Position numbers and translations under genes: made by a program. Positions 56,478 to 64,000 of a DNA stretch of 64,000 nt are shown piece after piece. The notes under the pieces are model-generated. The model saw only the letters and a list, made by a program, of their open reading frames with translations. It ran no database searches and was not told the origin of the DNA. Positions within the stretch are counted from its first letter, which is position 1. Each line of letters starts with the position of its first letter. This DNA is from Streptomyces sp. LHD-70. GTDB lineage: Bacteria; Actinomycetota; Actinomycetes; Streptomycetales; Streptomycetaceae. The stretch lies in contig NZ_JAVIFW010000027.1 of assembly GCF_031157275.1 (NCBI RefSeq), forward strand, positions 1 to 64,000, given 5' to 3'.

Positions 56478-57884
56478 CTACGCCCAGGTGATCAGGCGCT
56501 TGGGCTGCTCCAGGATCGCCGCGACGTCGGCGAGGACCTTGGAGCCCAGCTCGCCGTCGACGAGCCGGTGGTCGAAGGAGAGCGCCAGGGTGGTGACCTG
56601 ACGCGGCTTGACCTTGCCCTTGTGCACCCACGGCTGCGGCTTGATCGCGCCGACCGCGAGGATCGCGGACTCGCCGGGGTTGAGGATCGGCGTACCGGTG
56701 TCGACCCCGAAGACCCCCACGTTGGTGATGGTCACGGTGCCGCCCTGCATCGCGGCCGGGGAGGTCTTGCCCTCCCTGGCCGTGGACACCAACGCGCCGA
56801 GCGCCTCGGCCAGTTGGGGCAGGGTCTTGGCGTGCGCGTCCTTGATGTTCGGCACGATCAGACCGCGCGGGGTCGCGGCGGCGATACCCAGGTTCACGTA
56901 GTGCTTCTGCACGATCTCCTGGTTGGCCTCGTCCCAGGCGGCGCTGACGTCCGGGTTCCGCTTGATCGCGACGAGCAGGGCCTTGGCGACGAGCAGCAGC
57001 GGGTTCACCCGCAGCCCCTGCATCTCCTTGTCGGCCTTCAGCTCCTCGACGAGCTTCATCGTCCGCGTCACGTCGACGGTCACGAACTCCGTGACGTGCG
57101 GCGCGGTGAACGCGGACCCGACCATCGCCTGCGCGGTCGCCTTCCGTACGCCCTTGACGGGGACACGGGTCTCGCGGGCGTCGGCGGTCACGGGCGCGGG
57201 CGCGGCTTCCTGTACGGCGGCCTCGGGTTCGGGCGCGGGCTCGACGGCGGCGTGCACGTCCTCGCGCGTAATGATCCCGTCGGGCCCGGAGGGGGTGACG
57301 GTCGCGAGGTCCACGCCGAGATCCTTGGCGAGCTTGCGGACGGGGGGCTTGGCGAGGGGCCGGGGGATGGTGGTGCCATTGCTGACCACCGTTGTGGGGG
57401 CAGCCGTCCCGTTCGTAACCGTTGTGAAGGCAGCAGCCGCTCCCTCCCCGTTGTGGGCAGCTGGTCCGCCAGGGGCGGAACGGGTGGGCACAACCCCACG
57501 TGCCGAGTCGTCCTTACGTGCCCTCCGCTTGGTCGAGCTCTCGGCGACGCCGTAGCCAACCAGCACAGGTTGACGTCCCTGAGGCTCCTCGGCCTCGACA
57601 GCCTCGACAGCCTCGACCTCAGCCGCAGGCTCGGGCGCCGACTCCCCAGCCCCACCCACGGTAATGATCACTTGGCCGACGTCCACCGTCGTACCCTCGG
57701 CAAAGCGAAGCTCCCGCACGACGCCGTCGAACGGAATCGGCAGCTCCACGGCCGCCTTCGCCGTCTCGACCTCGCAGACGACCTGCCCGTCGGACACGAC
57801 ATCACCGGGCGCGACGAACCACTTCAGGATCTCCGCCTCGGTCAGACCCTCGCCCACGTCGGGCAACTTGAACTCGTACACCAT
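56478..57884 (-). CDS. bkdC: Branched-chain 2-oxoacid dehydrogenase E2 (dihydrolipoyl acyltransferase)
   Basis: A 468-residue E2. The lipoyl domain spans about residues 1-78 with the lipoylated Lys in VCEVETAKAAVELP. A ~100-residue Ala/Pro/Thr linker follows, then the E1/E3-binding domain at about 160-195 (PPVRKLAKDLGVDLATVTP). The catalytic domain spans about 240-468 with SFDHRLVDGELGSKVL (HxxxDG). It transfers the branched acyl group to CoA, feeding branched fatty-acid and polyketide starters. The linker holds an in-frame piece of a Streptomyces repeat at about 57450-57497. It is last in the bkd operon, 14 bases after E1-beta. Confidence 0.95.
   Translation of the reverse strand: MVYEFKLPDVGEGLTEAEILKWFVAPGDVVSDGQVVCEVETAKAAVELPIPFDGVVRELRFAEGTTVDVGQVIITVGGAGESAPEPAAEVEAVEAVEAEEPQGRQPVLVGYGVAESSTKRRARKDDSARGVVPTRSAPGGPAAHNGEGAAAAFTTVTNGTAAPTTVVSNGTTIPRPLAKPPVRKLAKDLGVDLATVTPSGPDGIITREDVHAAVEPAPEPEAAVQEAAPAPVTADARETRVPVKGVRKATAQAMVGSAFTAPHVTEFVTVDVTRTMKLVEELKADKEMQGLRVNPLLLVAKALLVAIKRNPDVSAAWDEANQEIVQKHYVNLGIAAATPRGLIVPNIKDAHAKTLPQLAEALGALVSTAREGKTSPAAMQGGTVTITNVGVFGVDTGTPILNPGESAILAVGAIKPQPWVHKGKVKPRQVTTLALSFDHRLVDGELGSKVLADVAAILEQPKRLITWA
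57450..57497 (-). repeat. Short interspersed-repeat copy in the E2 linker
   Basis: Read on the minus strand, GTGCCCACCCGTTCCGCCCC then TGGCGG and CAGCTGCCCAC translate to VPTRSAPGGPAAHNG. The same ends and core occur in the VWA gene (33714-33802), which carries about 40 extra central bases. Confidence 0.6.
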
Positions 57885-57898
57885 CAGTCCAGCTCCCC

Positions 57899-58885
57899 TC
57901 AGTACGCCAGCGAGCGGTCGACGGCGTCGAGCACCCGGTCAAGGCCCGGCAGGTACTCCTCCTCCACCCGCGCGGGCGGGTACGGCGAGTGATAGCCGCC
58001 GACCCTCAGCACGGGCGCTTCGAGGTGGTAGAAGCACCGCTCCGTGATGCGCGCGGCGATCTCCGCGCCGGAGCCGTAGAACACCGGGGCCTCGTGCACG
58101 ACGACGAGGCGGCCGGTGCGCTCCACCGAGGCCTGCACCGTGTCGAAGTCGATCGGCGACATCGAGCGCAGGTCGATGACCTCGAGGGACTTGCCCTCCT
58201 CCTGCGCGGCCGCCGCGGCCTCCAGGCAGACCTTGACCATCGGCCCATACGCGACGAGCGTCAGGTCGGAGCCCTCGCGCACGGTGCGTGCGGAGTGCAG
58301 CGGGCCGGGGATGGACTCGGTGTCGACCTCGCCCTTGTCCCAGTAGCGCCGCTTCGGCTCGAAGAAGATCACCGGGTCGTCGCTCTGGATGGCCTGCTGC
58401 ATCATCCAGTACGCGTCCGACGAGGTGGAGGGCGAGATCACCTTCAGGCCCGCGACGTGCGCGAACAGTGCCTCCGGCGACTCGGAGTGGTGCTCGACCG
58501 CGCCGATGCCGCCGCCGTACGGGATGCGGATGACGACCGGCAGCTTGATCTTGCCGAGCGCGCGGGCGTGCATCTTGGCGAGCTGCGTGACGATCTGGTC
58601 GTACGCGGGGAAGACGAAGCCGTCGAACTGGATCTCCACGACCGGCCGGTAGCCGCGCAGCGCGAGGCCGATCGCGGTGCCGACGATGCCGGACTCGGCG
58701 AGCGGGGTGTCGATCACCCGGTCCTCGCCGAAGTCCTTCTGCAGCCCGTCGGTGACGCGGAAGACGCCGCCGAGCTTGCCGACGTCCTCGCCCATGATCA
58801 GGACCTTGGGGTCGGTCTCGAGGGCCTTGCGCAGGGATTCGTTGATCGCCTTGGCGATCGGCAACTTCTGTACGGCCATGGTCAC
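57899..58885 (-). CDS. bkdB: Branched-chain 2-oxoacid dehydrogenase E1 subunit beta
   Basis: A 328-residue thiamine-dependent subunit that pairs with E1-alpha. Characteristic motifs are MGEDVGKLGGVFRVTDGLQKDFGEDRVIDTPLAESGIVG, RIPYGGGIGAVEHHSESPEALFAH and VIFFEPKRRYWDKGEV. The C-terminal domain carries VVHEAPVFYGSGAEIAARI. Together with E1-alpha it decarboxylates branched 2-oxoacids from Val, Leu and Ile. GTG 58885 overlaps the E1-alpha stop (GTGA); ATG 58879 two codons in is also possible. It is the second gene of a tight three-gene operon. Confidence 0.96.
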   Translation of the reverse strand: MTMAVQKLPIAKAINESLRKALETDPKVLIMGEDVGKLGGVFRVTDGLQKDFGEDRVIDTPLAESGIVGTAIGLALRGYRPVVEIQFDGFVFPAYDQIVTQLAKMHARALGKIKLPVVIRIPYGGGIGAVEHHSESPEALFAHVAGLKVISPSTSSDAYWMMQQAIQSDDPVIFFEPKRRYWDKGEVDTESIPGPLHSARTVREGSDLTLVAYGPMVKVCLEAAAAAQEEGKSLEVIDLRSMSPIDFDTVQASVERTGRLVVVHEAPVFYGSGAEIAARITERCFYHLEAPVLRVGGYHSPYPPARVEEEYLPGLDRVLDAVDRSLAY

Positions 58886-60126
58886 TTGCCCTCTCCCACC
58901 GGGACAGCCGAGTCAGCGAAGGATGCCTGGTAGGCGGCGAACTGGGCGCGCTCCTCGTCGACGAGCGCGCTGCCGTCCGCGTAGACGTTCTCGAAGATCG
59001 ACATCGGGTCCGGGTCGGTCATCGCCCGCACCGCCTCGCGGACCCGCCTGCCGAGCGCCGCCTCCTCCTCTTCGAGCGAGGCGAACCAGTCGGCGTCCGC
59101 GATCTTCTCGGTCTCCAGGTACGTGCGAAGCCGCTGGATCGGGTCCTTGGCCTCCCAGGCCTCCCGCTCCTCGTCCCGGCGGTACTTGGTGGGGTCGTCG
59201 GACGTGGTGTGCGCACCCATGCGGTACGTGAACGCCTCGACGAGCGTGGGACCTTCGCCGCGGCGGGCCCGCTCCAGGGCCGAGCGGGTCACGGCCAGGC
59301 AGGCGAGGACGTCGTTGCCGTCGACGCGGACGCCGGGGAAGCCGTAGCCGCGGGCGCGCTGGTAGAGCGGGACGCGGGTCTGCTTCTCGGTGGGCTCGGA
59401 GATCGCCCACTGGTTGTTCTGGCAGAAGAACACGACCGGGGCGTTGTAGACCGCGGAGAACGTGAAGGACTCGGCGACGTCACCCTGGCTGGAGGCGCCG
59501 TCACCGAAGTACGCGATGACCGCGGAGTCCGCGCCGTCCTTGGCGACGCCCATCGCGTAGCCGGTGGCATGCAGGGCCTGGGAGCCGATGACGATCGTGT
59601 ACAGCTGGAAGTTGTTGCTGTTCGGGTCCCAGCCGCCGTTGTTGACGCCGCGGAACATGCCGAGCAGGTTCTCCGGCGGGACCCCGCGGCACCAGGCGAC
59701 GCCGTGCTCGCGGTAGGTCGGGAAGACGTAGTCGTCGTCGCGGAGCGCGCGGGCGGAGCCGATCTGCGCCGCCTCCTGGCCGAGCAGCGAGGGCCACAGG
59801 CCCAGCTCGCCCTGGCGCTGCAGCGTCACGGCCTCGGCGTCGAAGCGGCGGGCCATCACCATGTCGCGGTAGAGGCCGCGGAGTTCCTCCGGGCCGAGGT
59901 CGATCGAGAACTCGGGGTGCTCTACGCGCTTCCCCTCGGGGGTGAGCAGCTGGACGAGTTCGGGGTCGTGCGGTGGTGCGTCGTGCGGTGCTGCTTCGCG
60001 CGCTGCGCTCTTCGCCGCCGCCTTCTTCGCCGGTTTCTCCGGCGACTTCTTGGCGGTTGCGCGCTTGGTGCCCGCCCCGCTGCTGTTGCTGCGAGGCTTG
60101 CGCGCGGCGGTGCTCTCCACGGTCAC
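58882..60126 (-). CDS. bkdA: Branched-chain 2-oxoacid dehydrogenase E1 subunit alpha
   Basis: A 414-residue E1-alpha. The thiamine diphosphate motif is AYFGDGASSQGDVAESFTF with PVVFFCQNNQWAISEP. The substrate loop has YRMGAHTTSDDPTKYR (the phosphorylation-loop equivalent). The first ~60 residues are a Lys/Ala/Pro-rich extension (KRATAKKSPEKPAKKAA) not needed for the fold and partly made of short repeats (APHDAPPHD). GTG 60126 follows GGAGGA; the frame upstream is leader. It is the first gene of the bkd operon, divergent from the orphan response regulator. Confidence 0.95.
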   Translation of the reverse strand: MTVESTAARKPRSNSSGAGTKRATAKKSPEKPAKKAAAKSAAREAAPHDAPPHDPELVQLLTPEGKRVEHPEFSIDLGPEELRGLYRDMVMARRFDAEAVTLQRQGELGLWPSLLGQEAAQIGSARALRDDDYVFPTYREHGVAWCRGVPPENLLGMFRGVNNGGWDPNSNNFQLYTIVIGSQALHATGYAMGVAKDGADSAVIAYFGDGASSQGDVAESFTFSAVYNAPVVFFCQNNQWAISEPTEKQTRVPLYQRARGYGFPGVRVDGNDVLACLAVTRSALERARRGEGPTLVEAFTYRMGAHTTSDDPTKYRRDEEREAWEAKDPIQRLRTYLETEKIADADWFASLEEEEAALGRRVREAVRAMTDPDPMSIFENVYADGSALVDEERAQFAAYQASFADSAVPVGEGK

Positions 60127-60441
60127 GTGTGCTCCTCCGTCGGTCCGGCTTCCCGGGATCCGCCGGGTAAGCCAGTGCGGCTCGCCTGTCGTCCCGGCCC
60201 GTGCACGGGGTGTGTGCGTTAGGCGTTTCAGGGATGGCAGGCGTGACAGGTGCCCCGGCGAGAGCCCTGCACAAAGCACGTTACCCAGTGCTCCGCATAT
60301 CTGCGAAACCCCACTTGACCTGCGACTTTGCTTGGATTTCCAAGTAAATTCGAGAAAGCGGGAACAACTACTGGTCAGCGCCTTGCAGGGGGCCGGAACA
60401 ACGGAACGTTATCCCGGCCACCCAGAGCATTGGAAGAGTCG
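60127..60441. other. Divergent promoter region of bkd and the response regulator
   Basis: No gene is supported in these 315 bases. The half near the regulator is A/T-richer and holds a TTGACC element and a perfect dyad; the half near bkd is ordinary leader sequence. Confidence 0.6.
60316..60345. promoter_or_regulatory. -35-like element and CTTGGATTTCCAAG palindrome
   Basis: TTGACC at 60316-60321 resembles a -35 box. A perfect 14-bp palindrome CTTGGATTTCCAAG at 60332-60345 falls where the -10 region should be. An Lrp-type regulator (BkdR) is known to control bkd genes in streptomycetes and is a candidate ligand-binding partner. Confidence 0.55.
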
Positions 60442-61119
60442 GTGTGTGACACTGGCAGGGTGCACGAACAGGGAAAAATCAGCGTATTTCTGCTCGATGA
60501 CCATGAAGTCGTCCGGCGCGGAGTCCATGAGCTGCTGTCCGTCGAGTCGGACATCGAGGTGGTCGGCGAGGCCGGCACGGCGGCCGACGCCCTCGTCCGG
60601 ATCCCCGCCACGCGGCCCGACGTCGCGGTGCTCGACGTGCGCCTGCCGGACGGCAGCGGCGTCGAGGTCTGCCGCGAGATCCGCTCCCAGAACGAGGACA
60701 TCAAGTGTCTGATGCTGACCTCGTTCGCGGACGACGAGGCGCTCTTCGACGCGATCATGGCCGGTGCCTCCGGGTACGTCCTGAAGGCGATCCGCGGCAA
60801 TGAGCTGCTCACCGCCGTACGGGACGTGGCGGCCGGCAAGTCCCTGCTCGACCCGGTGGCCACGGCCCGCGTCCTGGAGCGGCTGCGCGACGGCAACAAC
60901 GCCAAGGGCGACGACCGGCTCGCGAACCTCACGGAACAGGAGCGCAAGATCCTGGACCTGATCGGCGAGGGCCTCACCAACCGGGCCATCGGCGAGCGCC
61001 TTCACCTGGCCGAGAAGACCATCAAGAACTACGTCTCCAGCCTGCTGTCCAAGCTCGGCATGGAACGCCGTTCGCAGGCCGCCGCCTTTGTCGCCCGTAT
61101 GCAGGCGGAAAAGCACTGA
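60442..61119 (+). CDS. Orphan response regulator, NarL/LuxR type
   Basis: A 225-residue regulator. The receiver domain spans about residues 12-125: ISVFLLDDHEVVRRG (acidic pair), phospho-acceptor Asp in VAVLDVRLPDGSG, Thr/Ser in LMLTSFADDEALF and Lys in SGYVLKAI. The LuxR HTH spans about 155-215 (LTEQERKILDLIGEGLTNRAIGERLHLAEKTIKNYVSSLLSKLGM). The receiver looks complete, so phosphorylation is possible. No histidine kinase adjoins. GTG 60442 has GGAAG five bases upstream; GTG 60460 is an alternative. It lies between the bkd operon and two Ser/Thr kinases, which suggests cross-talk but does not prove it. Confidence 0.93.
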   Translation: MCDTGRVHEQGKISVFLLDDHEVVRRGVHELLSVESDIEVVGEAGTAADALVRIPATRPDVAVLDVRLPDGSGVEVCREIRSQNEDIKCLMLTSFADDEALFDAIMAGASGYVLKAIRGNELLTAVRDVAAGKSLLDPVATARVLERLRDGNNAKGDDRLANLTEQERKILDLIGEGLTNRAIGERLHLAEKTIKNYVSSLLSKLGMERRSQAAAFVARMQAEKH

Positions 61120-61247
61120 CCGGTCCGTTCAAATCCTGCATTTCCCCGGGACTATTGCCCCGTCCATCTTGCCCCGCTCAGCTTGCCCTGTTCCTCGGGG
61201 CGGGTGGCTCTTTCCGCGCGCCTCTTCGGCAGCGGAAAGGGGAATAC

Positions 61248-61343
61248 ATGCCCACCGAAGAACTCCGCGCCGCCGAACCGCGGCATGGACCGTGTGGACG
61301 ACCGCGACGGCGGTACGACGAAGCCCGCTCACGGGGTGCGTGA
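61248..61343 (+). CDS. Possible small peptide ORF (31 residues)
   Basis: An ATG with a strong AAGGGG site six bases upstream opens a 31-codon frame (MPTEELRAAEPRHGPCGRPR, then RRYDEARSRGA) whose TGA lies inside the terminator hairpin that follows. The composition is Arg/Glu/Pro-rich with no signal or membrane segment. It may be a real short gene or a leader; it is listed because ribosome binding site and position are good. Confidence 0.35.
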   Translation: MPTEELRAAEPRHGPCGRPRRRYDEARSRGA

Positions 61344-61357
61344 GCGGGCTTCGTCGT
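61315..61357. terminator. 18-bp perfect terminator hairpin
   Basis: ACGACGAAGCCCGCTCAC and its exact complement around a 7-base loop (GGGGTGC). It serves the response-regulator transcript and the convergent kinase gene. Confidence 0.92.
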
Positions 61358-61402
61358 AGCCGGTTCCGGGGCGGCGGGTCAGCTCCCGACGCCCGGGGGT
61401 AG

Positions 61403-62959
61403 TTACCCGACGTCCAGCGTGGGCTCGTCGGTCACCGGGTCCTCGGTGGGCTCCTCGGTGGGCTCCTCGGTCGGCTCCTGCGTCGTCGGCTCCTCCGTCG
61501 GCTCCTGCGTCGTCGGATCCTCGGTGGGCTCCTGCGTCGTCGGGTCCTCGGACGGGGTGTACGAGGGCTGGGTCGGAGCGTCGGTGTAGTCCGGGTTGCC
61601 GCCGGTACCGCCGGGCTCCGTCTCCTCCTCCGTCGTCTCCTCGTCCGTCGGCTCCTTCGTGGGGTCCTTCGACTGGGACTGCGTCGGTGTCGGGTCCTTG
61701 TCCGGGCCCGGGTCCTTCTGGGCGCTCTGCGTGGCGTTCAGGGCCACGGCCACGCCGACCGCGATCGCCGCGATGGCCAGGACCGCGAAGAGCCACATCT
61801 TGCCGCGGCCGTTGCCGCCGCGACCGCCCCGGCGGCCGCCGTTCCCGCCGCCGCCGTCGAAGCCGCCGTCGTCGTCCCCGATCGGGCGGACCATCGGCTG
61901 CTGCATCTGCGCCGTACCGCCGGTGTCCCCGGGGTGCTGCCGGGCCGCGGCGCCGGTGACGCCCATCGCCGGGGTGCTGCCGCCCTCGTGCATCGCCACC
62001 GGGCCCGTGCTCCACGTACCGGTGTGGCCGCCCTGGTCCTGCAGCATCTGCAGGCCGTACTGGACGAGGCCGCGCATCTCCTCGGCCGTCTGGAACCGGT
62101 CGTCCGGGTCCTTCGCGAGGGAGCGCATCACCAGGCCGTCCAGCTCCGGCGGCACCCCGTCGGACAGCTCGGACGGCGGGATCGGCATGTCCTGCACGTG
62201 CTGGTAGACCACCGAAAGCGGGGTCTCACCGGTGAACGGGGGCCGCAGCGCGAGGAGTTCGTACAGCATGCAGCCCGTCGCGTACAGGTCGGAGCGGGTG
62301 TCGACGGCCTTGCCGAGGGCCTGCTCCGGCGAGAGGTACTGCGGGGTGCCCATGACCATGCCGGTCTGGGTCATCTGCTGGGAGACGCCGTGCAGCGCCC
62401 GCGCGATGCCGAAGTCCATCACCTTCACCGCACCGGAGTTGGTGATGATCACGTTGGCGGGCTTGATGTCGCGGTGCACGATGCCGTGCTGGTGCGAGTA
62501 GGCCAGCGCCTCCAGGACGCCCGACACGATGATCAGTGCCTGGTCCGGGCCCGGCGCCTCGGCGTTGAGCAGCAGGTCACGGATGGTCCGGCCCTCGACG
62601 AGCTCCATCACGATGTACGGGATGGTGTTGCCGCCGATGAAGTCCTCACCGGAGTCGTAGACCGCCACGACCGCGTGGTGGTTGAGGCCCGCGACCGACT
62701 GGGCCTCGCGCGTGAAGCGGGCCTTGGAGACCGGGTCCTCGGCGAGGTCGGAGCGGAGCAGCTTCACGGCGACCGTGCGCCCGAGCCGTACGTCCTCGGC
62801 GGCGAAGACCTCGGCCATGCCGCCGCGGCCGAGTCTGTGGGTCAGCCGGTATCGTCCGTCTCCGACAAGTCCGCCATTACCCCACAGCTCAGGCGCATCT
62901 GACATACCGCCGCCAGTCGCCTCGGGGTCGGACGGGCCCTGAGCGCGCTGCTGGTCCAT
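61403..62959 (-). CDS. PknB-type Ser/Thr protein kinase, single-pass membrane protein
   Basis: A 518-residue Hanks-type kinase. The kinase domain spans about residues 37-305: LGRGGMAEVFAAED (Gly loop), VAVKLL (Lys), IVHRDIKPANVIIT (catalytic Asp), VMDFGIAR and MVMGTPQYLSPEQ (activation segment and P+1 loop). A Gly-rich juxtamembrane part (GGFDGGGGNGGRRGG) leads to one membrane helix (MWLFAVLAIAAIAVGVAVAL, about 392-411). The outside has no PASTA repeats but a ~100-residue Thr/Pro/Glu tract with EEPTTQEPTE-type repeats. The gene is divergent from a second kinase gene. Confidence 0.94.
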   Translation of the reverse strand: MDQQRAQGPSDPEATGGGMSDAPELWGNGGLVGDGRYRLTHRLGRGGMAEVFAAEDVRLGRTVAVKLLRSDLAEDPVSKARFTREAQSVAGLNHHAVVAVYDSGEDFIGGNTIPYIVMELVEGRTIRDLLLNAEAPGPDQALIIVSGVLEALAYSHQHGIVHRDIKPANVIITNSGAVKVMDFGIARALHGVSQQMTQTGMVMGTPQYLSPEQALGKAVDTRSDLYATGCMLYELLALRPPFTGETPLSVVYQHVQDMPIPPSELSDGVPPELDGLVMRSLAKDPDDRFQTAEEMRGLVQYGLQMLQDQGGHTGTWSTGPVAMHEGGSTPAMGVTGAAARQHPGDTGGTAQMQQPMVRPIGDDDGGFDGGGGNGGRRGGRGGNGRGKMWLFAVLAIAAIAVGVAVALNATQSAQKDPGPDKDPTPTQSQSKDPTKEPTDEETTEEETEPGGTGGNPDYTDAPTQPSYTPSEDPTTQEPTEDPTTQEPTEEPTTQEPTEEPTEEPTEDPVTDEPTLDVG

Positions 62960-63150
62960 CAGTCCTCGCCGTCGTTTCCTGTCGTAACTGGTCGCGTCTG
63001 GTCCGTAACCCGCATGCCCACCAACCCGGCATGCCCGCCTGCATCCGCCCCAGATGGGCGAGTGCGCGCGACTCCTCTTACGGCCTCCGTCGGCCCACGC
63101 TACAGCCTCGGCGCGACGCGCTGGTTCGAGATGGACCGGCCATCAAACCT

Positions 63151-63258
63151 GTTACCCGGGGTTTCGGGCAAATCGAGTGGTCTGTCCCGGCGCGCGGGGC
63201 GCAGGACGTGACAAGAGCGTGACAGGCGCCATATCACTCCGCGGACGCCCCGGGTAAC
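63151..63258. repeat. Widely spaced 11-bp inverted repeat
   Basis: GTTACCCGGGG (63151-63161) and its exact complement CCCCGGGTAAC (63248-63258) are separated by 86 bases in the region between the two kinase genes. They could form a long-range stem or a pair of regulator sites. Confidence 0.6.
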
Positions 63259-63306
63259 GCTTCCGAGACGGTTCTTGCGCGTAGGGTCACGGAACGGGCA
63301 CCCGGC

Positions 63307-63334
63307 TTGACGTGTCGGTGCCCTCGGGCAGACT
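63307..63334 (+). promoter_or_regulatory. Promoter-like -35/-10 pair for the second kinase
   Basis: TTGACG (63307-63312) and CAGACT (63329-63334) with a 16-base spacer, about 80 bases upstream of the kinase start. The -35 is good and the -10 is weak. Confidence 0.4.
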
Positions 63335-63412
63335 TGGCCCGGAATAGCAGGGATCTGCGCGCAGGCACGCGCATTCACACGCGCATTCAGGCGCCGATGG
63401 GGGACGCAGAAA

Positions 63413-64000
63413 ATGAGCCAGGACGGCGCACAGGGCGGCCGGTACGCGGGGCGTGCCCTGGCCGGCGGCCGCTACCAGCTGCGGGACCTCCTCGGCGAAG
63501 GCGGCATGGCCTCCGTGCACCTGGCGTACGACTCGGTGCTCGACCGGCAGGTCGCCGTCAAGACCCTGCACACCGAGCTCGGCCGCGAGCAGTCCTTCCG
63601 CGAGCGCTTCCGCCGCGAGGCCCAGTCCGTGGCCAAGCTCACGCACACCAACATCGTCTCGGTCTTCGACACCGGCGAGGACGAGCTCGACGGCTCGACG
63701 ATGCCGTACATCGTCATGGAGTACGTCGAGGGCAAGCCGCTCGGCTCCGTGCTCGACGCGGACGTCGCGCAGTTCGGCGCGATGCCCGCCGACCGCGCCC
63801 TCAAGGTCACCGCCGACGTCCTCGCGGCCCTGGAGATCAGCCACGAGATGGGCCTGGTCCACCGCGACATCAAGCCCGGCAACGTCATGGTGACGAAGCG
63901 GAACGTCGTCAAGGTCATGGACTTCGGCATCGCCCGCGCCATGCAGTCCGGCGTGACGTCGATGACGCAGACCGGCATGGTCGTCGGCACCCCGCAGTAC
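63413..64000 (+). CDS. PknB-type Ser/Thr protein kinase, N-terminal part (cut by window end)
   Basis: The first 196 codons of a second Hanks-type kinase; the frame is open at the window edge. Visible motifs are YQLRDLLGEGGMASVHLAYD (Gly loop), RQVAVKTLHTELGRE (Lys), LVHRDIKPGNVMVTKRN (catalytic Asp), VMDFGIARAMQ and TQTGMVVGTPQY (activation loop). It is a paralogue of the kinase at 61403, divergently oriented, and the two may act together on a shared target. The ATG starts the typical Gly/Gln-rich leader before the kinase fold. Membrane and sensor parts lie outside the window. Confidence 0.95.
   Translation, partial: MSQDGAQGGRYAGRALAGGRYQLRDLLGEGGMASVHLAYDSVLDRQVAVKTLHTELGREQSFRERFRREAQSVAKLTHTNIVSVFDTGEDELDGSTMPYIVMEYVEGKPLGSVLDADVAQFGAMPADRALKVTADVLAALEISHEMGLVHRDIKPGNVMVTKRNVVKVMDFGIARAMQSGVTSMTQTGMVVGTPQY

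Larger units (their letters stand above)
62960..63412. other. Divergent intergenic region between two kinases
   Basis: This 453-base region holds no gene that I can support. It contains an 11-bp inverted repeat (63151-63161 / 63248-63258) and a promoter-like element near the second kinase; GCATGCCC occurs twice near 63010-63035. Confidence 0.6.

Overview
The window is high-GC actinobacterial chromosome, almost certainly Streptomyces. Supporting signs are the strong third-position GC bias, GTG and TTG starts, a K15-type DD-transpeptidase, snapalysin with its LysR regulator, a DrrAB-type ABC exporter, a mycothiol-type DinB-fold protein, a branched-chain dehydrogenase operon beside paired Ser/Thr kinases, and a perfect 14-bp Streptomyces-type parS palindrome. 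From memory, the order metG - aspS - acyl-CoA dehydrogenase - DD-peptidase - bkd E2/E1beta/E1alpha - orphan response regulator - two kinases matches the S. coelicolor interval a few tens of kb from oriC. That would explain the parS. No rRNA, tRNA, IS element, prophage or CRISPR array was seen.

Layout. 0-11.6 kb: two TerD proteins, a cupin, a divergent EamA exporter/LysR pair, a CPA2 antiporter, an ECF41-like sigma factor, a CrcB-DUF190-CrcB fluoride cluster, an ABA4-like/membrane-protein pair and a MerR regulator with dyad sites. 11.6-20.3 kb: a 1120-residue AAA/TPR-type ATPase, small membrane and secreted proteins, an FMN reductase followed by an ABC exporter, and a membrane protein. 20.4-30.9 kb: a hydrolase and divergent MocR regulator (parS overlaps the MocR stop codon), an EEP nuclease, a FUSC exporter, a lipoprotein-histidine kinase pair without a response regulator, snapalysin and its LysR, and a small secreted protein. 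30.9-42 kb: a PhoX-like phosphatase with a PHO box, a VWA protein, MetRS, a RelE/Phd toxin-antitoxin module between two copies of the same hairpin, AspRS, a SpoIIE-type phosphatase and an SseB-like protein. 42-56.4 kb: pirin, AI-2E transporter, FadE5-like dehydrogenase, M18 aminopeptidase, thioredoxin-NHL protein, LURP-one protein, nitrilase, DinB-fold protein, autoregulated GntR-MFS operon, DD-transpeptidase and DMT exporter. 56.4-64 kb: bkd operon, orphan response regulator and two divergent Ser/Thr kinases, the second cut by the window end.

The most distinctive sequence feature is a set of short tandem repeats placed at gene 3' ends, several of which duplicate the last codons together with the stop codon (295-403, 1124-1226, 3574-3640, 6149-6246, 23858-23924). 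Others lie just downstream of genes. Further points: two proteins carry in-frame copies of a Streptomyces-type interspersed repeat in their linkers, a histidine kinase has an Arg/Gly tract inserted in its HAMP region, and several regulatory dyads (PHO box, MerR, GntR, MocR, TACC-N4-GGTA) can be read directly. Gene functions come from motif recognition alone; no database search was possible.
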